Part shown: positions 37,594 to 46,368 of the stretch, in pieces
How positions within the stretch are numbered: position 1 is the stretch's first letter
Layout: each line of letters starts with the position of its first letter
NCBI GenBank assembly: GCA_913030835.1
Contig: CAJWDP010000019.1
Span: forward strand, 1 to 55,423
Source of the DNA: an uncultured Flavobacteriales bacterium
GTDB taxonomy: Bacteria; Bacteroidota; Bacteroidia; Flavobacteriales_D; Parvicellaceae
Length of the DNA: 55,423 nt
Reading direction: 5' to 3'
Program-made: the position numbers and the translations under genes
Notes under the pieces: model-generated
Seen by the model: the letters and a program-made list of their open reading frames with translations, nothing else
What the model was told of the DNA's origin: nothing
Databases searched by the model: none

Positions 37594-38521
37594 TGGATTA
37601 AGTACAGATCATCTACTGGGAATAAAGTACCTAACGAAGGAGGATATAGATCTGATTTTTCAGACAGCGGATTCTTTCAAAGGTGTCATTAACAGGCCGA
37701 TTAAAAAAGTGCCGGCTTTACGAGATGTCACAATTGCCAATATGTTTTTTGAGAATTCGACAAGAACAAAGCTCTCATTTGAATTGGCTGAAAAACGACT
37801 TTCTGCGGACATTATAAATTTTTCATCTGGAGCTTCCTCTGTTTCAAAGGGTGAAACACTTGTGGATACGGTCAACAATATTCTTTCAATGAAAGTCGAT
37901 ATGGTGGTGTTGCGACATCCCATTCCTGGAGCTGCCCTTTTTTTATCAAAGGAAGTTGATGCAAGAATTATTAACGCAGGAGATGGGACTCATGAACACC
38001 CGACACAGGCCCTTTTGGATGCGTATTCCATAAAAGAGAAGCTAGGAGAAGTTGCCGGTAAGAAAGTTGCAATTGTAGGCGACATCAAGCACTCTAGAGT
38101 TGCACTTTCTAATATATATGCACTTCAAAAACTAGGGGCCGAGGTAATGGTTTGCGGCCCAACGACGTTAATTCCAAAGCACATTGCCCAGCTTGGAGTG
38201 AGGGTAGAGCACAACCTTAAAGAAGCATTGGAATGGTGTGATGTAGCTAACATGTTGAGAATTCAAATGGAAAGGCAGGATATCAGTTACTTTCCATCTA
38301 TTCGTGAATACACAATGCAGTATGGCTTAACGAAGAAAATTTTAGATGGATTGGGGAAAAATATTGTGATCATGCATCCTGGACCGATCAATCGGGGAGT
38401 GGAAATTACATCCGAAGTTGCAGACTCAGATCAGGCCATTATTTTGGATCAGGTTGAGAATGGTGTGGCAATACGAATGGCGACCATTTATCTGCTTGCT
38501 GCGAAAATTGATAGAGTATAA
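37586..38521 (+). CDS. pyrB: Aspartate carbamoyltransferase catalytic chain
   Basis: A 311-residue cytosolic enzyme that joins carbamoyl phosphate and aspartate, the first committed step of pyrimidine synthesis. The carbamoyl-phosphate site is FFENSTRTKLSFELAEKRL (residues 53-71), with the conserved HPTQALLDAYSI near residue 131 and MHPGPINRGVEI near residue 262. No regulatory chain gene (pyrI) follows, so it is likely the class B or C form that works without it. Confidence 0.96.
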   Translation: MNNGLSTDHLLGIKYLTKEDIDLIFQTADSFKGVINRPIKKVPALRDVTIANMFFENSTRTKLSFELAEKRLSADIINFSSGASSVSKGETLVDTVNNILSMKVDMVVLRHPIPGAALFLSKEVDARIINAGDGTHEHPTQALLDAYSIKEKLGEVAGKKVAIVGDIKHSRVALSNIYALQKLGAEVMVCGPTTLIPKHIAQLGVRVEHNLKEALEWCDVANMLRIQMERQDISYFPSIREYTMQYGLTKKILDGLGKNIVIMHPGPINRGVEITSEVADSDQAIILDQVENGVAIRMATIYLLAAKIDRV

Positions 38522-38539
38522 AAAAGTTTGCTAAATTTG
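38508..38539 (+). promoter_or_regulatory. Promoter of the STAS gene
   Basis: TAAATTTG (38532-38539), a full match to the -7 element, with a TTG at 38508-38510 at 21-base spacing as a possible -33 element inside the pyrB end. Predicted leader about 34 bases. Confidence 0.55.
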
Positions 38540-38578
38540 ATGGCGTAGATTCATCTACACACAAAAAATGACCAAAAA

Positions 38579-38929
38579 ATGAACTTTGTTGTTGAGAAGA
38601 AAGACAAGCATACGCTGATAACGTCTAAAGTTGAAAAATTGAATAACGTTGTTGCGCCGGAGCTGAAAGGTGAAGTTGTAATGCTGGATAAAAATGGTGA
38701 ATCTTCTATGATCATCGATTTGGCGGAAACCAGATACTGTGATTCGTCAGGATTGAGTGCTTTGTTGGTTGCGAATCGACTAACACGAGCTTCCGGAGGA
38801 ACGCTAGTGATATCTGGATTACAACCGTCGGTAGAAAAGCTAATACAAATTTCGCAACTGCACACTGTTCTAAATATTGCATCCACCTTATCTGAAGCCG
38901 AGGGTCTTTTGGTTTCCGGACAAGAGTAG
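38579..38929 (+). CDS. STAS-domain anti-sigma factor antagonist-like protein
   Basis: A 116-residue single-domain STAS protein. The fold-defining strands and the motif CDSSGLSALL (residues 54-63), which holds the serine phosphorylated in SpoIIAA/RsbV, are intact. In Gram-positive bacteria such proteins release a sigma factor by binding a serine kinase. No RsbW-like kinase or PP2C phosphatase gene is in the window, so the partner must be elsewhere. It has its own promoter and stands between pyrB and a secreted protein gene. Confidence 0.88.
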   Translation: MNFVVEKKDKHTLITSKVEKLNNVVAPELKGEVVMLDKNGESSMIIDLAETRYCDSSGLSALLVANRLTRASGGTLVISGLQPSVEKLIQISQLHTVLNIASTLSEAEGLLVSGQE

Positions 38930-38967
38930 GGGATGAAAGGGGAAATGAAGAATAAAAAATACACTCT

Positions 38968-39741
38968 ATGAAAAAGATTTTACTCGTACTTATTATTGTT
39001 GGATCAGCGATTGCAAATGGGTTAGCACAATGTACTCCCGATCCATCTTTTACACTTCCAGGAATTTATCCGGACTCGGCAACCGGGTTGACTGATGCTT
39101 ATACTGGCAGCCCGTATTATGAAACGATTACTGTAATTGTTCCTGCAGATACCCTAGTTACAGATCCCACTTTTGGAACCGTTACTGTTGATATTTCTGA
39201 AATCATCATGGACAGTGTAAACGGAATGCCAAATAACTTTGTTTACGATTGCAACCCTTCCAATTGTGAATTCCCCGGAGGTAGCACCGGTTGTATCGCA
39301 ATGTACAGTACTTCCGATCCTACGGCTTCTGATATTGGTGTGTATCCGTTGAAGATTTATACGACTACGAATGTAACTGTCCCGCCTTTTGGAATTCCTG
39401 CATCGCAAGTTGATACGATAACTTCATACTTTATCGAAATTTTGGATGGATCATCTGTTGGAATAAAAGAGTTCGATAATTCATCTTTGATGGTTTCGGA
39501 AGTCGCACCAAACCCGGTTACTGGATTGTCTAAAATAGAGGTCATTTCCGGAGTTGCTGGAACTGGTAAATTACTTATTTCCAACCTCCTCGGTGGAATT
39601 GTTAGTTCACAACAGATTAATCTGAATAATGGTGTTTCAACATTTACAATAAATGGAGGAGAATTTGAATCTGGGATTTATTTGGTTACTATCTCGAATG
39701 AATATAGAACGGTGACAAAGAGAATTGCGATCAAGAACTAA
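38968..39741 (+). CDS. Secreted protein with type A T9SS sorting domain
   Basis: A 257-residue exported protein: signal peptide at 1-21 (ending NGLAQC), a Cys-containing beta-rich middle of about 140 residues (DPSFTLPGIYPDSATGL, PNNFVYDCNPSNCEFPGG) without a recognised enzyme motif, and a C-terminal type IX sorting domain from about residue 168 (LMVSEVAPNPVTGLSKIEV, GIYLVTISNEYRTVTKRIAI). Export over the outer membrane and surface attachment or release are expected. The middle resembles lipid- or surface-exposed domains only in composition. It starts 38 bases after the STAS gene and is closed by a strong terminator. Confidence 0.88.
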   Translation: MKKILLVLIIVGSAIANGLAQCTPDPSFTLPGIYPDSATGLTDAYTGSPYYETITVIVPADTLVTDPTFGTVTVDISEIIMDSVNGMPNNFVYDCNPSNCEFPGGSTGCIAMYSTSDPTASDIGVYPLKIYTTTNVTVPPFGIPASQVDTITSYFIEILDGSSVGIKEFDNSSLMVSEVAPNPVTGLSKIEVISGVAGTGKLLISNLLGGIVSSQQINLNNGVSTFTINGGEFESGIYLVTISNEYRTVTKRIAIKN

Positions 39742-39762
39742 GGATCAGTACTTCTAAAAAAT

Positions 39763-39794
39763 AAAAAAGCCCTGTTGAACAACAGGGCTTTTTT
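39763..39794. terminator. Strong bidirectional terminator
   Basis: AAAAAAGCCCTGTT (39763-39776) pairs with AACAGGGCTTTTTT (39781-39794) over a GAAC loop; six A before and six T after let it work in both directions. Confidence 0.93.
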
Positions 39795-39818
39795 ATTTCT
39801 TAAATTGAGATTGAAATT

Positions 39819-40730
39819 TTGCGATTTGAAGTCACCATATTGGGATGTGGTAGTGCTGTGCCTACCTTGCATAGATCGGCCAGCGCACAATACATCAATG
39901 TGCTGGAACGACACCTGCTGATCGATTGTGCCGAAGGGACGCAAATACAGCTTAGAAAGTACAAAGCGAAATTTCAAAAAATTGATCATATTTTCATAAG
40001 CCATTTGCATGGTGATCATTTCCTCGGTTTGGTTGGTTTGCTTTCTACTTTTCATTTGTTGGGAAGAACAAGACCGATTCACATATACGGTCCTGAAAAA
40101 CTCAAGGATATTATCAATTTAACACTCCATGGCTTTCATAACAACCTGAACTTTACGTGGAATCTACATAGGTTGAATTTTTCAAAAAAGGAGTTGATAT
40201 TTGAAGACAACTTAGTTGAGGTGCATAGCTTTCCTCTGAAACATCGCATTGATTGCTGTGGTTTCATCATTCAGGAGAAGGAGAGGGAAAGAAACATCAG
40301 GAAGGAGAAGATTGAAGAGTATGATCTTACGCTTGCTGATATTCCCAAAATAAAGAAGGGTGGGGATCACATAACTACTTCCGGTGAAGTGATTTCTAAC
40401 TCCGAATTAACCGATGATCCGCTTCCGCCAAGATCCTATGCCTATTGCTCGGACACGATGTACAGTGAATCGACAATTGATGCGGTTGAAGGCGTGAATG
40501 TACTGTATCATGAAGCTACATTTACCTCTGAGCTGGCAGCTCGAGCTAAGAAAACCTATCATTCCACAGCAACACAGGCGGCAGAAGTGGCTGCAAAAGC
40601 AAAGGTTGGAAAGCTAGTTGTAGGGCATTTTTCAGCACGATACAAACAGCTGACTAAGTTCGACGAGGAGATCAAGCCTGTATTCCCTGATTACGTGCTG
40701 GCTGAAGATGGATTAAAATTAATCGTCTGA
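39819..40730 (+). CDS. rnz: Ribonuclease Z
   Basis: A 303-residue metallo-beta-lactamase-fold nuclease that matures tRNA 3' ends. The zinc motif SHLHGDH is at residues 61-67 (His62, His64, Asp66, His67), the N-terminus VTILGCGSAVPT is conserved, and YCSDTMYSE and YHEATF give further ligands. The flexible exosite arm is the charged segment near residues 150-180 (KERERNIRKEKIEEYD). An in-frame stop lies at 39801-39803 and the only usual start before the conserved N-terminus is TTG at 39819. Same general task, tRNA processing, as the rnpB RNA upstream in the window. Confidence 0.96.
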   Translation: MRFEVTILGCGSAVPTLHRSASAQYINVLERHLLIDCAEGTQIQLRKYKAKFQKIDHIFISHLHGDHFLGLVGLLSTFHLLGRTRPIHIYGPEKLKDIINLTLHGFHNNLNFTWNLHRLNFSKKELIFEDNLVEVHSFPLKHRIDCCGFIIQEKERERNIRKEKIEEYDLTLADIPKIKKGGDHITTSGEVISNSELTDDPLPPRSYAYCSDTMYSESTIDAVEGVNVLYHEATFTSELAARAKKTYHSTATQAAEVAAKAKVGKLVVGHFSARYKQLTKFDEEIKPVFPDYVLAEDGLKLIV

Positions 40731-40754
40731 TTACACTATAAGTTGTATGTCGAA

Positions 40755-41786
40755 TTAAATGGGCATTCTTGCTCTGGGAACACAATCAATAGAAGCAAAT
40801 TCGTTGGCTAAAAATTTATAGTGAGCAGCCATTGAAATCATTGCAGCGTTATCCGTACAGTATTCGAAGTCCGGGATAAATACGGACCACCCTTTTTCTT
40901 CACTCATCTGATGCAGTGCATGACGCAGTCCGGAATTCGCAGATACACCGCCTGCTATAGCTACTTGGTTTATTTTATAATCCTTGACGGCCTTTTTCAA
41001 TTTACTCAAGAGCACTTTGATGATGTGATTTTGCCAAGAAGCGCAAATGTCCGGCAAGTTTTTGGAAACGAATTCAGGGTCTTTTGAGGTTTCCTTTTGG
41101 ATAAAGTAAAGAAATTGGGTTTTTAGCCCTGAAAAACTGTAATTGTAACCTTGTACTGAAGGATGCGAAAACTCAAAGCGGTCCGGGTCGCCTGTCTTTG
41201 CATATTTGTCGATCATTGGTCCTCCCGGATAGGGTAGTCCTAGCACTTTTGCGGATTTATCGAAAGCTTCGCCTGCAGCATCGTCAATTGTTTCGCCGAT
41301 CACTTCCATGTCAAGATGATCACGAACTAAAACCAATTGTGTGTGTCCACCGGACACCGTAAGACAAATGAATGGAAATTTTGGTGACTTTTTCTGTTCC
41401 CCAGGTCGTTCGATAAAATGAGCAAGAACATGAGCGATCATATGGTTTACCTCAACAAGAGGTATGTCCAAAGACATCGCAAGACCTTTTGCAAAAGAAA
41501 CTCCAACAAGCAAGGATCCAAGAAGACCGGGGCCACGGGTAAAGCCAATTGCAGTTAGTTCTTCTGGCCGAATTTGAGCATCCTGTAGAGCCGAGTGCAC
41601 CACAGGAATAATATTCTGTTGGTGAGCACGTGAAGCTAGCTCGGGAACTACGCCACCATACTGTTCATGAATCAACTGACTAGTTACAACATTGGATCTA
41701 ATTTTGCCGTTCTTTATAACAGCCGCAGAGGTATCGTCACAAGACGATTCAATACCGAGAATGATTATATCTTTGTTTTGGCTCAA
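40755..41786 (-). CDS. tsaD: tRNA N6-threonylcarbamoyladenosine synthase subunit TsaD
   Basis: A 343-residue ASKHA-fold protein that transfers the threonylcarbamoyl group to A37 of ANN-decoding tRNAs, with TsaB and TsaE. Signatures: GIESSCDDTSAA at residues 11-22, the metal-binding NHMIAHVLAHF near 115, TVSGGHTQLVLV, YPGGPMIDKYA and VAIAGGVSANSGLR. The start is TTG at 41786: an in-frame stop lies 3 codons upstream (41796-41798) and no ATG is available before the conserved motif. Its 5' end faces tamB, with a perfect -7 box inside the tamB frame. Confidence 0.96.
   Translation of the reverse strand: MSQNKDIIILGIESSCDDTSAAVIKNGKIRSNVVTSQLIHEQYGGVVPELASRAHQQNIIPVVHSALQDAQIRPEELTAIGFTRGPGLLGSLLVGVSFAKGLAMSLDIPLVEVNHMIAHVLAHFIERPGEQKKSPKFPFICLTVSGGHTQLVLVRDHLDMEVIGETIDDAAGEAFDKSAKVLGLPYPGGPMIDKYAKTGDPDRFEFSHPSVQGYNYSFSGLKTQFLYFIQKETSKDPEFVSKNLPDICASWQNHIIKVLLSKLKKAVKDYKINQVAIAGGVSANSGLRHALHQMSEEKGWSVFIPDFEYCTDNAAMISMAAHYKFLANEFASIDCVPRARMPI
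41768..41775 (+). promoter_or_regulatory. tamB promoter -7 box, inside tsaD
   Basis: TATCTTTG, a full match to TAnnTTTG on the plus strand, within the first codons of tsaD. Transcription would start near 41781, 19 bases before the GTG at 41800. Confidence 0.55.
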
Positions 41787-41799
41787 GCGTAAAAATCAG

Positions 41800-44700
41800 G
41801 TGGTCAAAGGTATCAAAAAACACTGGAAAATAGTTCGACTTCTCATTAGTCTGGTACTTGAATGCCTCGTGCTTTTCATCTTTCTTTTTGCATATGGCAT
41901 TCAGACAAGCTATGTCCAAACCAAAGCCGCTCAAGTATTGGTTTCATATATGTCAAATGAGTTGAATACACATGGAAGTATCGGCTATCTTGAAGTGAAA
42001 TGGCCCAACAAACTAGTCATACATGATTTTTATCTGGAAGATCAATTTGGGGATAGTCTTGCCTTCTTTGGAGAACTTGAAGCTAACATTTCAGACTACG
42101 ACCTAAATGAACGTAGGTTAAAGATAAATTCCATTGTTTTGAATGACGCGCTGGTATCCTTGCATAAGAATGAAGGAGAGCAAGAATTTAATTTGGCTTT
42201 TATAGGGAACTATTTTTCCTCTTCAGATTCTACCGGAAGCAAGGATTTCGATATAGCAATCAATAAGGTAAGTATTCGAAATTCTGAATTTAGATTTTAT
42301 GATTCTAATAATGATGTCGTGCCATATGGGGTCGATTATTCTCATTTAAAACTCAAACGGATTAACCTTGAATTGGCCAATTTTAATAGTGGAGCAGACG
42401 GGATAATGGCGTCTATTGATCAGCTTTCTTTTTCAGAAAGGTCGGGTTTTGAATTGGATTCTCTATCTACAGCCGTTCTTTTTTCAGACCGGGCGATCTT
42501 GCTTGATACATTTCGTTTAGCTTCCCCAAATACCAGAATGGTTGCGGACGAATTAGCCCTCAGGTACGATAGCCTTAGCGATTTGAATCAATTCGCTGAG
42601 AAAGTAAATATATCTGCAAAGATTCAAAATAGTACCCTGGGCACTCAGGATTTGAGCTATTTTGCTCCCTTGTACAAGGACCAAAAAGACTCCGTACACT
42701 TCTCCTTAAATGCCAGTGGTAGATTGGCCAATTTTACAGTGAACGACTTTCAGCTTCAATTTGGAGAAGTCTCTAAAGTAAAAGGGAAGGGTTCTATAGT
42801 TGGATTACCCAATGCGTCTCTGGCGCACTTTGATGTTCAATTGTCGGAATTAAGCACCACCACTACAGATGTTAAAAATTTACCATTTCCTTCCGGATAT
42901 AAGGATGTGCTGCAACTGCCACAGCAAATTGAATCATTGGAATACCTCAAAGGCACGGCTTGGTTTAAAGGTACTTTGGATGATTTTGCAGCTGAGGCAA
43001 ACGTTTTTTCTGAGATTGGCGGGCTTGGTGGATCTGTTCAAATGCACTATGATTCAATTCAAGGCAAAGCGGTATACAGGGGAATTGTCAACATGAACAA
43101 TTTCGATGTGGGAGCTATAGCCGGAGTCCCATCTGTTGGGAGAGTAACAACCAAGTTGAACTTAAATGCAAATGGAAAGGATGCTTTTGATCTGCTTTCA
43201 CTAAAATCGGAAGTCGATGCGCAGATCGATCGATTTGATTTTATGGGATATTCTTATAGTAACATTCTGATTGAAGGTCTTGTAAGTGAAAACAAATTTG
43301 ATGGGATCTTAACGGTCGATGACGAACATCTGGCACTTGATTTTGAAGGATTGGTTGATTTTACTACATCCATTCCTGAATATAACTTCACTGCAGAAAT
43401 TCAAAAAGCTCATCTTTATGATCTGAATCTGGAGAAATCAAACGAAACACAGATCATTTGCTCAACCGTAGCTGTAGATGGTTCTGGTTCAAATGCGGAC
43501 AATTTTAAAGGAGAGATCGTTGCCAGAGACTTGTCTTATTATTTGAATGGTCAGGATTACTTTTTTGATTCGATTTATTTGGTTTCTACTCTTGATTCTG
43601 CGAGCCATGCATTATCCGTGTACAGCAACTTTTTGGACATGTCTATTGACGGAAGCTTCAGTATTCAGGATCTTCCAGCAGCTTTTCACACATTGGCCGG
43701 GGAAATATTACCCTCGGTCTTTCAGCCTTCAGATGAAATAGCACTGGAAGAAGAGGATTTTTCATTTTTCGTAGATGTGAAAGACCTATCACTGATTACA
43801 TCCCTGTTCGTGCCGGATATACTTGTGGCTCCCAATACTCAGCTAAACGGAACTTATGAAACCAGAAGTCAAGATCTTAGTTTGAATGTAAATTCAGATT
43901 GGATACACTACAAGAACTTTAAATTAAATAAAGTTCATATGGAAACCGATAAATTCTCTGGACTTTATGAATTTTCAATAACGTCGAAGCAAGCGGATAT
44001 AAATGACAGTGTCCATCTAGACAATCTTCGTTTAGCAGCTACTTTATTTTCAGATAACATCAGTGCAGGTTTGTCGTGGTATGCTGATGACAGATCGAAC
44101 TCTGGTAATATAGATTGGGATGGATATTGGTTGGCAAAAGATCAATTTACAATGAGCTTGAATCCTTCTATTATAAATATTGAAGATGAGGTATGGAATA
44201 TCTACGATAGAGGTGAAATTACACTTGATTCTACCTCCATCAAGGTCGCAAATATCAGAGCTGTGAATGGAGATCAAATTATTGATGTGAATGGAGTAAT
44301 TGCAGAAGACCCGATGAAGACATTGGAATACACCTTAAGTCAATTTGAATTGTCGAACCTAAATGCTTTGGTAACCGGCAACACAGTTTTGCTGGACGGA
44401 CAGATTTCGGCAAATGGTAAACTTCGCGATTTATATGGCCATCCTGTGTACCAAACAGAATTTGACATCAATGAATGTAAATTGAATGGTGAGCTGCTTG
44501 GAGATGTTTGGGGTCTTGTAAAACCGCTTTGGAATGAAACAAATTTTGTCGATGAGGTTACTTCCGGGACCCGTGAGGAAAAAATAATAGCATTTGATGT
44601 GACGGGGAATATCGTAAAAGAAGGAGGATATCAGGTAGATTATGCGGGTAAATACTTTTTGGACGGCAGAAAAGAACCATTGGATTTTGTGTTTAACATG

Positions 44701-46368
44701 AACAATATGAATATGGATGTAATCAACGGGTTGGTTCCTGAAGGAGTATCTGATATAGCGGGTCGAATTGATGGTAATGTTGCTATGACAGGTAGTCCTG
44801 AACGTGTATTGTTCGATGGCTATCTCCTGTTTAATGAGGCAGCTGCTCACATTGATCTGCTGAATACAGATTATACATTTTCAGGTCGGGTTAATATTGA
44901 AAACGATGGATTTTATATGACTCCCGGGTTTAAAGTACTCGACAAATATGGAGCGGCGGCAACGGTATGGGATGCTTCATTTTTGCACATCAACTTTACG
45001 GATTATGCTTATAACTTTCAGATGGAAATGGATGAACCGTTTTTGGTTATGAACACCGATAAGACCATGAGCTCCCTCTATTATGGTGATGCATTTTTAA
45101 CTGGAGATGTTGCAATCGCATACGACAAATTTAATGAGCTGGAAATCGAGGTGTCCGCAAGGTCGGAAAAAGGCACGAATCTGGTCTTACCGCTGGATGG
45201 TGCCGACGAGGTGGTTCTGCCGGATTTTATTACCTGTGTCGATCGAAGTAATCCATTGAAAGTCGAGGACACAGAAATGGATTTAAGTGGTGTAAAGATG
45301 AAATTCAATATGAATGTAACTCCGGATGCCCAAATCAGCTTGATCTTCGATGAGGTGGTGGGTGATGTCATGAAAGGAAACGGAACGGGGGATATAACAC
45401 TAGAGATTGATGAATACGGTGAATTCAGCATGCGCGGACTTTATGAAGTCAATAAGGGAGATTACCTGTTTACCATGTTCGATTTTATCAATAAGCCGTT
45501 TACCGTTAGAAAAGGAGGTACGATTAGCTGGTACGGAAATCCTTACAATGCGGATATTAACTTGGTCGCGGTCTATGAGACCAAAGCATCACTCTATGAC
45601 ATAATGCCGGAAGGAGAAAGAGAAGAGTATAAAGGGAACACCGAGGTAAACTGTTTGATGAAATTGACGGAAAACCTATTCAGTCCGGAATTAGAATTTG
45701 ATATAGAGCTCCCGAAATCGGATGATAAGGCAAGAGCAGTTCTTGAAAATACGATCAGTTCGGATGAAGAATTGAATAAACAGGTGTTCTCGTTAATGGT
45801 TCTGAACAAATTTCTTCCCAGAACCAATGCAATATCTTCGGCGAGTGGCAGTGCATTAGGAGCTGGTGTGGGGGCTACAAGCTCTGATCTGATTAGCAGT
45901 CAAATTGGTAATTGGTTAAATGCTTTATCGGATGATATTGAGATTGGTGTAAATGCAAAACTTGGCAATCAGATTGGAGAAGACGAGATAGCCGTAGCGA
46001 TGTCTAAAGCATTCTTAAATGATCGGTTGGAAATCTCGGGTAATTTTGGCTATAGTAGTACGAATGCAACGACGTCAGACGAACAAAACACCAGATTGAT
46101 CGGAGATGTCAACGTTCAATACAAGCTGAATGAAGAGGGTAACGTAAGAATCAGGGCTTTCAATGAGTCGAACGACTACGACCCAATGCAGACGACCCAA
46201 AACTCGACTCAGGGATTTGGAATTTATTACAAAGAGAGTTTTAACAACTGGTGGGAGCTGCGCCAGAAAATCGCAAATATTTTTAGACCGTCACGAAATG
46301 ATGTGTTGCATTATCGGGGAGTTGGCCGGAGAAAAGACGAGGATTACATTAAAGGTAATCCATTCTGA
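41800..46368 (+). CDS. TamB-like translocation/assembly protein (DUF490)
   Basis: About 1522 residues, an AsmA/TamB-type bridge between inner and outer membranes, thought to move lipids or help barrel protein insertion. After a short basic start there is one N-terminal helix (IVRLLISLVLECLVLFIFLF), then a long repeat of beta strands (residues 60-1250). The conserved DUF490 end follows: GDITLEIDEYGEFSMRGLYEV, YLFTMFDFINKPF, GGTISWYGNPYNADINLVA. The frame is open back to 41692, but ATG 41761 would overlap tsaD; the GTG at 41800 follows a perfect -7 box and gives the usual N-terminus. Its 3' end overlaps hutI by 25 bases. Confidence 0.88.
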   Translation: MVKGIKKHWKIVRLLISLVLECLVLFIFLFAYGIQTSYVQTKAAQVLVSYMSNELNTHGSIGYLEVKWPNKLVIHDFYLEDQFGDSLAFFGELEANISDYDLNERRLKINSIVLNDALVSLHKNEGEQEFNLAFIGNYFSSSDSTGSKDFDIAINKVSIRNSEFRFYDSNNDVVPYGVDYSHLKLKRINLELANFNSGADGIMASIDQLSFSERSGFELDSLSTAVLFSDRAILLDTFRLASPNTRMVADELALRYDSLSDLNQFAEKVNISAKIQNSTLGTQDLSYFAPLYKDQKDSVHFSLNASGRLANFTVNDFQLQFGEVSKVKGKGSIVGLPNASLAHFDVQLSELSTTTTDVKNLPFPSGYKDVLQLPQQIESLEYLKGTAWFKGTLDDFAAEANVFSEIGGLGGSVQMHYDSIQGKAVYRGIVNMNNFDVGAIAGVPSVGRVTTKLNLNANGKDAFDLLSLKSEVDAQIDRFDFMGYSYSNILIEGLVSENKFDGILTVDDEHLALDFEGLVDFTTSIPEYNFTAEIQKAHLYDLNLEKSNETQIICSTVAVDGSGSNADNFKGEIVARDLSYYLNGQDYFFDSIYLVSTLDSASHALSVYSNFLDMSIDGSFSIQDLPAAFHTLAGEILPSVFQPSDEIALEEEDFSFFVDVKDLSLITSLFVPDILVAPNTQLNGTYETRSQDLSLNVNSDWIHYKNFKLNKVHMETDKFSGLYEFSITSKQADINDSVHLDNLRLAATLFSDNISAGLSWYADDRSNSGNIDWDGYWLAKDQFTMSLNPSIINIEDEVWNIYDRGEITLDSTSIKVANIRAVNGDQIIDVNGVIAEDPMKTLEYTLSQFELSNLNALVTGNTVLLDGQISANGKLRDLYGHPVYQTEFDINECKLNGELLGDVWGLVKPLWNETNFVDEVTSGTREEKIIAFDVTGNIVKEGGYQVDYAGKYFLDGRKEPLDFVFNMNNMNMDVINGLVPEGVSDIAGRIDGNVAMTGSPERVLFDGYLLFNEAAAHIDLLNTDYTFSGRVNIENDGFYMTPGFKVLDKYGAAATVWDASFLHINFTDYAYNFQMEMDEPFLVMNTDKTMSSLYYGDAFLTGDVAIAYDKFNELEIEVSARSEKGTNLVLPLDGADEVVLPDFITCVDRSNPLKVEDTEMDLSGVKMKFNMNVTPDAQISLIFDEVVGDVMKGNGTGDITLEIDEYGEFSMRGLYEVNKGDYLFTMFDFINKPFTVRKGGTISWYGNPYNADINLVAVYETKASLYDIMPEGEREEYKGNTEVNCLMKLTENLFSPELEFDIELPKSDDKARAVLENTISSDEELNKQVFSLMVLNKFLPRTNAISSASGSALGAGVGATSSDLISSQIGNWLNALSDDIEIGVNAKLGNQIGEDEIAVAMSKAFLNDRLEISGNFGYSSTNATTSDEQNTRLIGDVNVQYKLNEEGNVRIRAFNESNDYDPMQTTQNSTQGFGIYYKESFNNWWELRQKIANIFRPSRNDVLHYRGVGRRKDEDYIKGNPF
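41805..41812 (-). promoter_or_regulatory. tsaD promoter -7 box, inside tamB
   Basis: TACCTTTG, a full match to TAnnTTTG on the minus strand, 18 bases before the tsaD TTG. It lies within the first codons of tamB. Confidence 0.55.

Noticed and set aside
41692-41799. Longer tamB N-termini (ATG 41692 or 41761)
   Set aside because: Both overlap tsaD on the other strand and precede the likely transcription start near 41781.
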